From NCBI RefSeq assembly GCF_014298075.1, contig NZ_CP060418.1, positions 1,736,001 through 1,800,000 on the forward strand: DNA of 64,000 bases. The letters run 5' to 3'. Position numbers and translations under genes: made by a program. Origin of the DNA: Enterobacter sp. JUb54. Lineage in GTDB: Bacteria > Pseudomonadota > Gammaproteobacteria > Enterobacterales > Enterobacteriaceae. Numbering within the stretch: the first letter of the stretch is position 1; every line of letters starts with the position of its first letter. The notes under the pieces were generated by a model, which saw nothing but the letters and a program-made list of their open reading frames with translations, was not told the origin of the DNA and made no database searches. Positions 17,881-30,375 of this stretch are shown here, piece after piece.

Positions 17881-18233
17881 AGTCAGTCCTTACTTTACGT
17901 TATTCTTACGGCGATTTGCCGTGTTGACGAGATAAACTTTACGACGTTTATCGTCAATTAGTCAGAGCAAGAGTAAAACAATGAAAGTGTAATAAACAGT
18001 TTCTCACCAATTATGGAGAAAATAAGGAAGGGAGGAAAATAATTGCAACAAATGTTATTTAACAGGCTGTTTTTTATGACATTCACCAAAACTATAAAGC
18101 AACACAGATTAAAAACAAAGCATTTATCCAGGAATAATCCGCAATCAAATCTCAAAGCACGAAAAAATAAGAACGGAACTAAAAAATGGCGGTGAAAAAT
18201 TAACGACGCCGCCCGCATGAGCGGCGAAGATAT
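17881..18233. other. AT-rich gap between spy and astE with no gene
   Basis: This 353-base stretch holds the spy promoter region at its left end and otherwise AT-rich sequence. An 86-codon minus-strand frame (17958-18218) has no ribosome site and no family resemblance. I see no RNA gene or strong terminator for astE. Confidence 0.5.
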
Positions 18234-19202
18234 TCAGGGGATGCGCTCCAGCATCAGCCCGGCGCGCAGGCCCGTCGCCACCGAAGGGTTAGGAAACAGC
18301 ACGTACTCCTGCGCCTTTTCCACCGTGTAACGTGTCTCGCCATCTTCTGCCAGCAGAGTGCCGGCGGTGAAGGCGGTAAAGTTGAGGGTCTGTGCCGACA
18401 TATGCAGCTGGAAATTATCACTCTTGCGGATGATCTGCTGCACCACCCGGTAGCGTAGCGGCGCCGCGTCGCTGTCAACCACCGTCAGATCGCCCACCAG
18501 CAGGCGCATTAAGGCCTTGCGGGTGACGGCGAATTGCGCAAGGTCATTTTCCCCAAACGGTAGCGCCTTACCCAGCTCAAGCGTACAGGAGAGCGCGTCA
18601 AAATGTTCGCTGCTGTAATGACTGAAGGTTCCCGCCGGCTGCTGATGAAACACCAGCGCCTCCAGCCCGGCTCCTGCCAGCCAGTGTAAGAATCCCTCGT
18701 CCCACGGCGTTTCCCGCGCCGGAAGCACGCCGAAGCGCGGATGTCGCGACCCGCGGATGGCCGTATGTAAATCCAGGTGCCAGCGCAGTCCCGTAGAGGC
18801 GGCATAAAACCGGGTCAGCGTCTTTTCCAGCAGACGCGCTCTGCGGGTCTCCTCACCGGCGGGAAACTGCTGCCAGCGCCCACCAAACATCCGGTTAATA
18901 TCGCTATCGAGGTAGCGTTTATCCGCCCGTAACGCGCCAGGGTTGCCAAAAACCACCAGCAGCCGCCAGCGCAGCGGTAGCTCGCCGGTAAACAGTTGCT
19001 GGAGCAGATCATGCACCATTTCCACCGGCGCGGTTTCATTGCCGTGCAGGCCTGATGAGAGCACCAGCGAACGCTCGCAGCGGGCGTGGGGAGTCAGTTG
19101 CAGCACCCCACAATCCAGCCAGTGCCAGCGAAAATGGGCGGTTTCGCCATGAAAATGGTGGGGCAAGCGCTCCGCCAGGGTTAATGCCAGAAAGTCGTCC
19201 AC
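18234..19202 (-). CDS. astE: Succinylglutamate desuccinylase AstE
   Basis: A 322-residue zinc carboxypeptidase-like enzyme, the last step of the AST pathway (N-succinylglutamate to glutamate and succinate). Zinc ligands are His53 and Glu56 in GLHGNETAP and His146 in [11 protein letters not shown]. The likely catalytic Glu209 is in [12 protein letters not shown]. The start is GTG (MDDFLALTL), as alignment to E. coli requires. It is the last gene of the operon, 33 bases after astB. Confidence 0.95.
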   Translation of the reverse strand: MDDFLALTLAERLPHHFHGETAHFRWHWLDCGVLQLTPHARCERSLVLSSGLHGNETAPVEMVHDLLQQLFTGELPLRWRLLVVFGNPGALRADKRYLDSDINRMFGGRWQQFPAGEETRRARLLEKTLTRFYAASTGLRWHLDLHTAIRGSRHPRFGVLPARETPWDEGFLHWLAGAGLEALVFHQQPAGTFSHYSSEHFDALSCTLELGKALPFGENDLAQFAVTRKALMRLLVGDLTVVDSDAAPLRYRVVQQIIRKSDNFQLHMSAQTLNFTAFTAGTLLAEDGETRYTVEKAQEYVLFPNPSVATGLRAGLMLERIP

Positions 19203-19235
19203 GACGCCTCCTTGAAAAGATAAACACGACCGCAG

Positions 19236-20564
19236 CTAGTGCTGGAACGGGTAGACGGAACCAAGCTGCAGGATTTGCGTCAGCCGGTCGAGAGCCTCGC
19301 GGCCTTCGCTCAGCAACTGCGGGTCAGCCAGATCCGCCTGGGTCAGACGGTCGCGATAGTAGCGTTCGACCCAGTCATTGAGGGTGGCGAATAGCGCATC
19401 GTTCATCATCACCGCCGGGTTGACGGCCCGAAGCTCCTCTTCGCGCACCACCACTCGCAAGCGCAGACAGGCCGGACCGCCGCCGTTGGCCATGCTTTCG
19501 CGCAGGTCGTACACCTGCAGCTCATCAATCGGGTTATCTTCCGCCAGCAGCTGGTTCAGATAGCGCCAGACCCCGGCATGTTCCCGCGCCTCCTGAGGCA
19601 ATATCAAACGCATCGCGCCATCGGGTTTACTCAGCAACTGGCTGTTGAACAGATAGGTCGCCACCGCATCTTCTACGCTGACGGCGCGGGTCGGCACCAC
19701 GACCGGCGTAAAACCGGCGACCTGCCCGGCCAGCTGCTGCATCAGCTGAGGCTGATCGACAAACGCCTGCTCATGGCAAAACAGCACCTGCTGATTGCTG
19801 ACCGCAATCACATCGTTATGAAACACGCCTTTGTCGATGATCGCCGGGTTCTGCTGGGCAAAAATCACCTGCCGCGGGTTAACCTGGTTCAGGCGAGCGA
19901 CCGCTTCACTGGCTTCGCGGGTCTGGCGTGCCGGATAACGCTGCGGGCGCTCGCCATTACCACCCTGCTGACGGCCATAGATAAAGAGCTGCAGACCGGG
20001 AGCACCATACTCCGCGCCCAGCCGGTTGTGGTTGGCCGCCCCTTCATCGCCGAACAGCGCCACCTGTGGGAGCGCCGAATGGACAGCAAAATGTTGCGGG
20101 TCGGGAAAGATCGCCCGCAGCAATGCCTCCGTGGTCGGCGCTTCGCTGGCGCGATGGAATTTATCGTTAAGATTGGCAACGGTCAGGTGTACCCGGCCGT
20201 CGAGCGAATCGACGGAGGGTGACACCGTAGCCGCGTTAGCTACCCACATCGACGAAGCCGAACTGACCGCCGACAGCAGATCCGGTGCCTGTCGGGCCGC
20301 CTTCTCGATCACCTGCGGGTCGCTGCCGCTGAAGCCCAACTGGCGCAACAACGGCACATTCGGCCGCTCCTGCGGCGGCATCACCGCCTGCGGATACCCG
20401 GCATCCGCCAGCGCTTTCATCTTCTTGAGCCCCTGCTGTGCCGCCAGCAGCGGGCTGGAGACCCGGTAGCGGTGGCGGGTCGAGGCCTCATTGCCAAAAG
20501 AAAGCCCGGCGTAGTGATGAGTCAGGCCAGGAAGCCCGTCAAGATTCAGCTCCCAGGCTTTCAT
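19236..20564 (-). CDS. astB: N-succinylarginine dihydrolase AstB
   Basis: A 442-residue amidinotransferase-fold hydrolase, slightly shorter than E. coli AstB (447). It converts succinylarginine to succinylornithine, CO2 and two ammonia. The catalytic cysteine lies in [12 protein letters not shown] near the C-terminus, and the catalytic His region is [16 protein letters not shown]. The ATG at 20564 overlaps the astD stop as ATGA, which argues against the longer frame. Confidence 0.95.
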   Translation of the reverse strand: MKAWELNLDGLPGLTHHYAGLSFGNEASTRHRYRVSSPLLAAQQGLKKMKALADAGYPQAVMPPQERPNVPLLRQLGFSGSDPQVIEKAARQAPDLLSAVSSASSMWVANAATVSPSVDSLDGRVHLTVANLNDKFHRASEAPTTEALLRAIFPDPQHFAVHSALPQVALFGDEGAANHNRLGAEYGAPGLQLFIYGRQQGGNGERPQRYPARQTREASEAVARLNQVNPRQVIFAQQNPAIIDKGVFHNDVIAVSNQQVLFCHEQAFVDQPQLMQQLAGQVAGFTPVVVPTRAVSVEDAVATYLFNSQLLSKPDGAMRLILPQEAREHAGVWRYLNQLLAEDNPIDELQVYDLRESMANGGGPACLRLRVVVREEELRAVNPAVMMNDALFATLNDWVERYYRDRLTQADLADPQLLSEGREALDRLTQILQLGSVYPFQH

Positions 20565-22035
20565 CGCGACCCACCCCGCCAAAACTCGAGACCAGGGCTG
20601 AGGGTTTCCGGCATGCTCAGGGTCGGCGTTTCGAGGCTTGCCATCGGCCAGGCGCAATAATCCGCGGCGTACCACGCGCCCGGACGATGGTTACCTGAGG
20701 CACCGGTCCCGCCAAAGGGCGCGGTACTGGCCGCGCCGGTCAGCGGTTTATTCCAGTTGACGATCCCGGCCCGCGCCTCCAGCAGCAGGCGGTCGAATTT
20801 CTCCCGCTCGGGCGAGATCAGCCCGCATGAGAGGCCGAAACGAGTGGCGTTCGCCAGCGCTATCGCCTGATCAAAATCGTCATAACGCCAGACCCCAAGC
20901 AGCGGCCCGAAGACTTCCTCATCCGCAACCCCGGCCACTTCCGTCAGCTCGATAATCCCCGGCGTCAGCAGCGAGGTACCGGCCTGCAGCAGCCGAGGCT
21001 CCAGCAGCGTGGTGCCGCCGCTGGCAACCAGTTTGAGCCAGGCCTGATGGACCTTGTGCGCCGCCTGGGCAGAAATCAATCCACCCATGAACGGCTGGGG
21101 GGACGCGTCCCAGGCGCCGGGAATCACGTTTTGTGACACTGTCACCAACCGATCAAGAAAACGATCGCCGGTTTCGCCCCGCTTCACCAGCAGCCGACGC
21201 GCGCAGGTGCAGCGCTGCCCGGCGGTGATAAAGGCCGACTGAATAGTCAGATGCACCGCCGCATCAATATCCTGCGGTTCATCAACGATCAGCGGGTTAT
21301 TGCCTCCCATTTCGAGCGCCAGAATTTTTTCCGGTTGCCCGGCCAGCTGGCGATGCAGCTGAAAGCCGGTCGCTGAACTGCCGGTAAACAACAGCCCGTC
21401 AATATCCGGCCGGGCGCTCAGCATTTCGCCGGTTTCCCGTCCGCCCTGGAGCAGGTTCAACACCCCCGGCGGCAGACCCGCCTCGGCCCACAGTTTCACC
21501 ACCGCCTCACCGCTGTTGGGCGTCAGCTCGCTGGGCTTGAACACCAGCGTATTGCCGGCCAGCAGCGCCGGCACGATATGGCCATTAGGCAGATGCCCGG
21601 GGAAGTTGTAGGGACCAAATACCGCCAGCACCCCGTGAGGCCGGTGGCGCAGCGTTGCCGCACCGTCGCTCATGGTGGTCTGCGCTTCACCGGTACGGCT
21701 ATGGTAGGCTTTCAGCGAGATCGCAATCTTGTTGATCATCGCGCCGATTTCCGTGGCGGCCTCCCATTGCGGCTTGCCGGTTTCCGCCGCGATAATCGCC
21801 GTCAGCGCGGCTTTGTGCGTCTCCAGCAGCGCGGCAAATTTTTCGACGATCGCCTGGCGGGCGCTGAATGGCTGCCTGGCCCACGCCGGGAACGCCTGGC
21901 GCGCGGCCTTCACCGCCAGGGCAACCTGCTCTGCATCGGCGTCGTTGCCCTGCCACAGCAGCACCTGGCTGACCGGGTCGGTTTTAGTGCGGGCCGGGCC
22001 GCGTCCGCTCTGCCAGTCGCCGTTAATCCATAAAC

Positions 22036-22039
<4 letters not shown>
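20561..22039 (-). CDS. astD: Succinylglutamic semialdehyde dehydrogenase AstD
   Basis: A 492-residue aldehyde dehydrogenase. It has [14 protein letters not shown] for cofactor binding, [11 protein letters not shown] with the general-base Glu, and [10 protein letters not shown] with the catalytic Cys. It oxidises succinylglutamate semialdehyde with NAD+. Both ends overlap neighbours by four bases (ATGA), indicating translational coupling. Confidence 0.96.
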
Positions 22040-24341
<2,302 letters not shown>

Positions 24342-24360
24342 TTACGCTGTAAATGTAGAT

Positions 24361-24376
24361 TGCACACTTCGTGCCA
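24361..24376 (-). promoter_or_regulatory. Sigma-54 promoter of the ast operon
   Basis: Read on the minus strand, TGGCACGAAGTGTGCA has the GG and GC dinucleotides exactly ten bases apart, matching the sigma-54 -24/-12 consensus. It lies 74 bases before astC. E. coli astC is known to use sigma-54 with NtrC and ArgR under nitrogen limitation. Confidence 0.85.
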
Positions 24377-24442
24377 GCCAGCAGTAAAAGTGCATAAACC
24401 GAGGTCGATAACGGAATATCAAGGAGTTACAAAAGTGTATCA

Positions 24443-24472
24443 TTCACATTAAATGCATAATTAGTGAATAAC
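24443..24472. promoter_or_regulatory. Candidate ArgR sites upstream of ast
   Basis: TTCACATTAAATGCAT and TAATTAGTGAATA resemble two adjacent ARG boxes (NTGAAT-N4-ATTCAN), both imperfect. The location upstream of the sigma-54 promoter fits ArgR-assisted activation known for ast. The remaining sequence to xthA holds only its promoter region. Confidence 0.4.
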
Positions 24473-24733
24473 TATCTTACATTGCGCCACAGGCAGTGAA
24501 TAAAACAGCTGTGTTATGCATGAGGAAAATATAATTCTGCATTTGTGATCGTATACGAAATTTATCGTAAAAATTCGCCCTTTTTTGGCGCAACTTGCGC
24601 CAGCATGGTGCGCAATAGCAACCCTCGCCGCGCCTATAACACTAACAGGCACAATAAAATGCCTTCCGGCAGCCAGCTCGACGAAATTCTGCTACCATCC
24701 CTGCACTATTCACCTTGCACAGTGGCAGCGACT

Positions 24734-25540
24734 ATGAAATTTGTCTCTTTTAATATCAACGGCCTGCGTGCCCGTCCTCACCAGCTGGCCGCCATCGTCG
24801 ACAAGCACCAGCCCGACGTGATCGGCTTACAAGAAACCAAAGTGCACGACGACATGTTTCCTCTCGAAGAGGTCGCAAAGCTCGGCTATAACGTGTTCTA
24901 CCACGGACAAAAAGGCCACTACGGCGTGGCGCTGCTGACCAAAGAGACGCCGGTCTCGGTGCGTCGCGGGTTCCCTGATGATGGCGAAGAGGCCCAGCGC
25001 CGCATCATCATGGCGGAGATTCCTTCGGCATTCGGTAACGTCACGGTCATTAACGGCTACTTCCCGCAGGGGGAAAGTCGCGATCACGAAACCAAATTCC
25101 CGGCCAAAGCCGCGTTTTACCAGAACCTGCAAAACTACCTTGAGAGCGCGCTGAATAAAGACAATCCGGTGCTGATCATGGGCGATATGAACATCAGCGC
25201 GACCGATCTGGATATCGGCATCGGCGAAGAGAACCGCAAGCGCTGGCTGCGCACCGGCAAGTGCTCGTTCCTGCCGGAAGAGCGTGAGTGGATGGATCGC
25301 CTGATGGGCTGGGGGCTGGTCGATACCTGGCGCCATGCCAACCCACAAACTAACGATCGTTTCTCGTGGTTCGACTACCGCTCTAAAGGCTTCGACGATA
25401 ACCGCGGGCTGCGTATTGACCTGCTGCTGGCCAGCGAACCATTGGCCCAGCGCTGCGTTGAAACCGGCATCGATTACGAGATCCGCGGTATGGAAAAACC
25501 GTCGGATCATGCGCCGATCTGGGCCACCTTTAAACCGTAA
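24734..25540 (+). CDS. xthA: Exonuclease III
   Basis: A 268-residue Mg-dependent AP endonuclease and 3'-5' exonuclease for base excision repair. Glu34 lies in GLQETKV, Asp and Asn in [14 protein letters not shown], and His259 in [11 protein letters not shown]. Length equals E. coli ExoIII. The ATG at 24734 starts [15 protein letters not shown]; the 63 upstream in-frame codons have no conservation and are excluded. Confidence 0.96.
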   Translation: MKFVSFNINGLRARPHQLAAIVDKHQPDVIGLQETKVHDDMFPLEEVAKLGYNVFYHGQKGHYGVALLTKETPVSVRRGFPDDGEEAQRRIIMAEIPSAFGNVTVINGYFPQGESRDHETKFPAKAAFYQNLQNYLESALNKDNPVLIMGDMNISATDLDIGIGEENRKRWLRTGKCSFLPEEREWMDRLMGWGLVDTWRHANPQTNDRFSWFDYRSKGFDDNRGLRIDLLLASEPLAQRCVETGIDYEIRGMEKPSDHAPIWATFKP

Positions 25541-25698
25541 CGCCATCGCGCTATCGACTCTCCCGGCCCTTGCGGTCGTGGAGAGTCACCTTTTTCTGAG
25601 CAACATCAATAAATCAGCGGTAAGACATTGTTGTGATTCGTCATTTGTAATACTGTCTCGCCCACTTTTCCCGGTGGGAAAGCGCGCGCGACACAGGG

Positions 25699-26430
25699 TT
25701 GATACAGGAGACTCCGCAATGCAAAAGAAGCCGTTACCCGGCAGAATATAAGCTGCTGATTATTATCGCCCTGCTCTCTGTTCTGACCGTCGTTATCACC
25801 TTTTCCGGCTTCGCCGACCTGATTACGCATTTTCATCATCTGCAGACCCTCATCCGCCAGAGCGGTGCCCTGGGCTGGACGCTGTACATCGCCCTGTTTA
25901 TCGTCGCCACCCTGTGCCTGATCCCGGGCAGTATCCTGGTGATGGTCGGCGGCGTGGTCTTTGGCCCGCTGTGGGGAACGATACTCTCGCTGTGTGCGGC
26001 GACGATGGCCTCGGCGCTCTCTTTCCTGCTGGCCCGCTGGCTGGGGCGCGATCTGCTGCTGAAATATGCCGGTCATAGCGCCACCTTTCAGGCGATCGAA
26101 CGCGGCATGGCCCGCAGCGGCAGCGACTTTTTAATTTTGACCCGCCTGGTTCCCCTGTTTCCCTACAATATCCAGAACTACGCTTATGGCCTGACGGCTA
26201 TTCCGTTCTGGTCATTCACGCTGATCTCGGCGCTGACCACTCTGCCGGGGCTGTTCATCTACACCCTGATGGCCAGCGAGCTTGTCCGGGAGGGGATCAC
26301 CCTGGGCTTCGTGCTGAAGCTGAGCCTCGCCGGTCTGGTCTTGTTTGGCATCATTCAGGGGGCAAAAATCTTTGCCCGCCAGCGGCAGATTTCTGCCGAC
26401 GGGTGGCAGGTGAACGATGGCGAAAAATAA
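25699..26430 (+). CDS. ydjX: TVP38/TMEM64 (DedA-like) membrane protein YdjX; start possibly frameshifted
   Basis: An inner membrane protein of the SNARE-associated/VTT group. The signature LARWLGRDLLLKYAGHS and the conserved PLFPYNIQNYAYG are present. The only in-frame start is a TTG at 25699. However, the good ribosome site CAGGAG (25705-25710) points to an ATG at 25719 whose frame ends after ten codons (MQKKPLPGRI-stop). Removing one C at 25731-25732 would join that ATG to the long frame, giving MQKKRYPAEYKLL. A one-base insertion, a sequencing error or TTG initiation are all possible. Its stop overlaps ydjZ by 14 bases. Confidence 0.8.
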   Translation: MIQETPQCKRSRYPAEYKLLIIIALLSVLTVVITFSGFADLITHFHHLQTLIRQSGALGWTLYIALFIVATLCLIPGSILVMVGGVVFGPLWGTILSLCAATMASALSFLLARWLGRDLLLKYAGHSATFQAIERGMARSGSDFLILTRLVPLFPYNIQNYAYGLTAIPFWSFTLISALTTLPGLFIYTLMASELVREGITLGFVLKLSLAGLVLFGIIQGAKIFARQRQISADGWQVNDGEK

Positions 26431-27124
26431 CGGGTCTTTAGTCTGGTACTGGCGGGGCGCGCTTATCGTCGCGGGGATGATCGCGCTGCTCGCCTGGTGC
26501 CTGATCCCCGGCGTCAACGCCTTCATTGAGCACAGCCTGGCGGCGTTTTCCGCCTTAGATCAGCAGGCTATTGAGCGCTTTATTGACTCTTATGGCGCTC
26601 AGGCGGCGCTGGTCTCCTTCGCCTTAATGCTGTTACAGGCGGTGGTCGCCCCGCTACCCGCCTTTCTGATCACCTTTGCCAACGCCTCGTTATTTGGCGC
26701 CTTCTGGGGCGGGCTGCTCTCCTGGAGCAGCGCCATGGCCGGCGCGGCGCTGTGCTTTTATATCGCCAGAATTCTCGGGCGCGAAGCGGTGGAAAAACTG
26801 ACCGGCAAAACGGTACTGCATGGGATGGACAGTTTTTTCGAGCGCTACGGCAAGCATACGATTTTAATCTGCCGGCTTTTGCCGTTCGTCCCCTTCGACC
26901 CCATCAGCTACGCGGCCGGCCTGACCTCGATTCGCTTTCGCCAGTTTATGCTCGCCACCGGCATCGGCCAGCTGCCTGCGACTATCATATACTCCTGGGC
27001 AGGCAGTATGCTGACCGGAGGCACCTTCTGGCTGGTCACCACATTATCGATTCTGTGTGCTTTGGCGTTAATTATCTTTATCGCCAAAGCCTGTTATCTC
27101 GAACGACATAAGAGGAAGTCCTGA
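26417..27124 (+). CDS. ydjZ: TVP38/TMEM64 (DedA-like) membrane protein YdjZ
   Basis: A 235-residue second member of the same membrane family, with LPFVPFDPISYAAGLTSIRF as the counterpart of the PYNIQNYAYG block. Relatives are implicated in lipid scrambling or transport, but no substrate is known. E. coli has ydjY between ydjX and ydjZ; here the two touch directly. The stop shares its last base with the ynjA ATG. Confidence 0.9.
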   Translation: MAKNNGSLVWYWRGALIVAGMIALLAWCLIPGVNAFIEHSLAAFSALDQQAIERFIDSYGAQAALVSFALMLLQAVVAPLPAFLITFANASLFGAFWGGLLSWSSAMAGAALCFYIARILGREAVEKLTGKTVLHGMDSFFERYGKHTILICRLLPFVPFDPISYAAGLTSIRFRQFMLATGIGQLPATIIYSWAGSMLTGGTFWLVTTLSILCALALIIFIAKACYLERHKRKS

Positions 27125-27687
27125 TGCGACTGCCGCCGCTCGACACCATCCCCCTGCTCCTTCGCCCGCAGGCGTGGCTCCATCGTCGCCACTACGGCGA
27201 GGTGCTCAGTCCTATCCGCTGGTGGGGGCGTATCCCGTTTGTGTTTTACCTGGTGTCGATGTTCGTCGGCTACCTGGAACGTAAACGCTCGCCCCTCGAC
27301 CCGGTGCTGCGCTCGCTGGTCAGCGCCCGCATTGCCCAGATGTGCTTGTGCGAATTCTGCGTGGATATCACCAGCATGAAGCTGGCGGAACGCACCGGTA
27401 GCGTCGATAAATTACAAGCGGTAGCCGACTGGCGCCATAGCCCGCTGTTTAGCGAGCAGGAGCGGCTGGCGCTGAGCTATGCCGAGGCCGCCAGCCTCAC
27501 GCCGCCCACCGTTGACGATGCGCTGCGCGCCCGGCTGGCCGACAGCTTCGACCCTCAGGCCCTGACCGAACTGACGGCGCTGATCGGGTTACAAAATCTC
27601 TCCGCCCGCTTTAACTCCGCCATGGCGATCCCGGCGCAAGGCTTGTGTCAGATCCCCACGGCCACCTCTTCCGACAACAGATCATAA
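27124..27687 (+). CDS. ynjA: AhpD/CMD-like protein YnjA
   Basis: A 187-residue helical protein of the carboxymuconolactone decarboxylase/AhpD fold. The redox-type CxxC is Cys76-Glu-Phe-Cys79 in QMCLCEFCVDI, as in peroxidase-related AhpD proteins. No experimental role is known. It is coupled to ydjZ by TGATG and is followed within ten bases by the ynjBCD transporter. Confidence 0.9.
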   Translation: MRLPPLDTIPLLLRPQAWLHRRHYGEVLSPIRWWGRIPFVFYLVSMFVGYLERKRSPLDPVLRSLVSARIAQMCLCEFCVDITSMKLAERTGSVDKLQAVADWRHSPLFSEQERLALSYAEAASLTPPTVDDALRARLADSFDPQALTELTALIGLQNLSARFNSAMAIPAQGLCQIPTATSSDNRS

Positions 27688-27697
27688 GGATATGGGT

Positions 27698-28867
27698 ATG
27701 CGTTATTGTTTACTCTGGCTGGCGGCGCTGTGGTTCACGCCGAGCATCGCCAGCGCCGGTGAAAGCTGGCAGCTCATCAAAGAGCAGGCTCGCGGTCAGA
27801 CGGTGTGGTTTAACGCCTGGGGCGGCGACCCGGCGGTGAATCGCTACCTCGACTGGGTCAGCGACGAAGTGAAACACGACTATGCCGTCGATCTGCGGAT
27901 CGTGCATATCGCCGATGCTGCCGATACCGTCAAACGCCTGAAAAGCGAGGCCCGGGCCGGGCGCAAGCATAATGGCTCGGTGGATCTGCTGTGGGTCAAT
28001 GGCGAGAACTTTCACAATCTGAAGGCCGCCAGGCTGCTGCAAACCGGCTGGGCAGAGTCGCTGCCTAACTGGCGTTACGTCGATACCCGTCTGCCGGTCC
28101 GGGAAGATTTCTCCGTCCCCACCGATGGCGCTGAATCACCATGGGGCGGCGCGCAGCTCACCTTTATTGCCCGCCGCGCGCAAACCCCGATGCCGCCACG
28201 CGATGCGCAGGCCCTGCTGGACTTTGCCACCGCGCATCCAGGCACCATCACCTACCCGCGTCCGCCGGACTTCACCGGGACCGCTTTTCTCGAGCAGTTG
28301 CTGATTAACCTGACGAAGCGGCCGGAGGCTCTGCGTCAGCCGCCGGACGCCAAAAGCTATGCCGCGGTGACCGCGCCGCTATGGCACTATCTCGATCAGC
28401 TCCATCCTCAGCTATGGCGCGCAGGACGGGACTTCCCGGCGTCCCCCTCCCGGATGGATGCGATGCTGACCAACGGCACCCTCGTGTTATCAATGACCTT
28501 TAACCCATTGCACGCCCTGCAGAAAGCCGCCAGCGGTGAACTGCCGACTGACAGCTACAGCTTTGGCTTCAAACGCGGCATGCTCGGCAACGTCCACTTT
28601 GTGGCGATCCCGGCCAGCGCCCGCGCCTCTGCCGGGGCCAAAGTGGTGGCCAATTTCCTGCTTTCGCCCGCGGCACAGTTGCGTAAAGCCGACCCGGCCA
28701 TCTGGGGCGATCCGAGCGTGTTAAATCCGGAATCGCTCTCCACCCAGCAGCAGCAAGCGCTACAGGTGCTGATGCCGCAAAACAGACCGCCGGTACTGGC
28801 GGAACCGCACGCGGCCTGGGTTGATGCGTTGGAGCAGGAATGGCTGCGCCGCTACGGTACGCACTGA
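27698..28867 (+). CDS. ynjB: ABC transporter substrate-binding protein YnjB
   Basis: A periplasmic binding protein of about 389 residues with signal peptide MRYCLLWLAALWFTPSIASA. WFNAWGGDPAVNRYLDWV follows the cleavage site. The fold resembles family-1 solute receptors (the closest known group handles thiamine, iron or polyamine-like ligands), but the ligand is unknown. The ATG at 27698 has a seven-base spacing from AAGGA, better than the ATG two codons earlier. It overlaps ynjC by 28 bases. Confidence 0.9.
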   Translation: MRYCLLWLAALWFTPSIASAGESWQLIKEQARGQTVWFNAWGGDPAVNRYLDWVSDEVKHDYAVDLRIVHIADAADTVKRLKSEARAGRKHNGSVDLLWVNGENFHNLKAARLLQTGWAESLPNWRYVDTRLPVREDFSVPTDGAESPWGGAQLTFIARRAQTPMPPRDAQALLDFATAHPGTITYPRPPDFTGTAFLEQLLINLTKRPEALRQPPDAKSYAAVTAPLWHYLDQLHPQLWRAGRDFPASPSRMDAMLTNGTLVLSMTFNPLHALQKAASGELPTDSYSFGFKRGMLGNVHFVAIPASARASAGAKVVANFLLSPAAQLRKADPAIWGDPSVLNPESLSTQQQQALQVLMPQNRPPVLAEPHAAWVDALEQEWLRRYGTH

Positions 28868-30375
28868 TCCTGCTGGCCTGGGGAAGCATGGTGCTGATTT
28901 ATCTGCCCGTGCTCCCCGGCATCGCGTTGATGATCGCCCCGGCGCTTCAGCTTGCCAGCTGGCAGGCGCTGTTTGCCGACCCACAACTGTGGCAGGCGCT
29001 GGCCGCCACCCTGGTTTCAACTCTGCTGGCGGTGGCAGGTGCGGCAGCGATCACCCTGACGATCGTTAGCGCGCTGTGGCCCTCTCGCGGCTGGCAGCGG
29101 CTGGCCTCACGTCTGCCGCTGCTGCTGGCGGTGCCCCATGTTGCTTTTGCTACCGCGGCGCTGCTGCTCTTTGCCGAAGGCGGCTGGTTCTATCGTGTCT
29201 GTACCCTGTGTACCCCCTTCGCCGACCGTTACGGTATCGGCCTGGGGCTAACCCTCGCCGTCAAGGAGAGCGGTTTTTTGTTGTGGGTGGTGTATGGCCT
29301 GCTGGGAGAAAAACGGCTGGCGGAGCAGGTCACGGTGATGAAAAGCCTCGGCTACGGCCGCTGGCAGTGCCTGAAATGGCTTATTCTGCCGACGCTATTG
29401 CCCGCGATGACGTTGGTGCTGATCGCCACCACCGCGTGGAGCCTGTCGGTGGTCGATGTTGCGCTGGTGATCGGTCCGGGAAACCCACCGACCCTGGCGG
29501 TGCTGGCCTGGCAATGGTTAAACCAGGGCGATGAACTCCAGCAGGCAAAAGGGGCCCTAGCCAGCCTGCTCCTGCTGCTGATCCTCGCGGGTCTGGTCGC
29601 TGGCGGCTGGGGCCTGTGGCGTCTCTGGCAGCGGCAGCCCGCGGATCTGCGCGGCATTCGTCACCCGCAACCGAAAGCGCAATCCGGTCGACTGCTGGCA
29701 GGCCTTCTGCCGTTCTGCGGTCTGGGCTGCGCGCTGTTTCTGGCCTGGCTGGCATACGGCAGCGCGCCGGTCAGCGGCAGCCTCGCCACCAGCCTGACGC
29801 TGGCGCTGCTGGCCGCGCCGATCGGCGCTGCGCTGTGCCTGCTGTGGCTGGAGTGTGGCCCGTCCCGTGGCGATAGCTGGGTCTGGCTGCCGTTGGTATT
29901 ACCCGCGCTCCCGCTGGCTGACGGACAGTATCAGCTGGCGCTGTACGCCTGGCTGGACGGCCAGTTAATGACCGTATTGTGGGGCCATCTGCTGTGGGTG
30001 ATCCCGTGGATGTTATTTATTTTGCGCCCGGCGTGGCGGCAGCGCGATCTGCGTATGGCGTTGGTCGCCCGCACCCTTGGCTGGGGACGCGGTAAGATAT
30101 TCTTCCGGGTCACGCTGCCGCTGATGCTGCGTCCGCTGCTGGCGGCGCTGGCGGTCGGTTTTTCGGTGAGTATCGCGCAATATCTGCCTACACTGTGGTT
30201 AGGGGCCGGGCGGATGACCACCCTCACCAGTGAAGCCGTGACGCTCAGCGCCGGCGGCGATACGCAAACCCTTGCCGCGCAGGCCTTATGGCAACTGCTG
30301 CTGCCGGCATTCTGTTTTAGTCTGACTGCCCTGCTGGCCTTCGTGGCTGGCCGCTATCGCCGAGGATTACGCTAG
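28840..30375 (+). CDS. ynjC: ABC transporter permease YnjC
   Basis: A 511-residue fused permease with two copies of the binding-protein-dependent transport domain and about twelve membrane helices. The EAA-type loops are LAEQVTVMKSLGYGRWQCLKW and LRMALVARTLGWGRGKIFFRV. It forms the channel for YnjB and YnjD. The stop TAG shares its last base with the GTG start of ynjD. Confidence 0.92.
   Translation: MAAPLRYALILLAWGSMVLIYLPVLPGIALMIAPALQLASWQALFADPQLWQALAATLVSTLLAVAGAAAITLTIVSALWPSRGWQRLASRLPLLLAVPHVAFATAALLLFAEGGWFYRVCTLCTPFADRYGIGLGLTLAVKESGFLLWVVYGLLGEKRLAEQVTVMKSLGYGRWQCLKWLILPTLLPAMTLVLIATTAWSLSVVDVALVIGPGNPPTLAVLAWQWLNQGDELQQAKGALASLLLLLILAGLVAGGWGLWRLWQRQPADLRGIRHPQPKAQSGRLLAGLLPFCGLGCALFLAWLAYGSAPVSGSLATSLTLALLAAPIGAALCLLWLECGPSRGDSWVWLPLVLPALPLADGQYQLALYAWLDGQLMTVLWGHLLWVIPWMLFILRPAWRQRDLRMALVARTLGWGRGKIFFRVTLPLMLRPLLAALAVGFSVSIAQYLPTLWLGAGRMTTLTSEAVTLSAGGDTQTLAAQALWQLLLPAFCFSLTALLAFVAGRYRRGLR

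Noticed and set aside
17958-18218. 86-codon minus-strand frame between spy and astE
   Set aside because: Low-complexity hydrophobic translation from AT-rich DNA, without a ribosome site.
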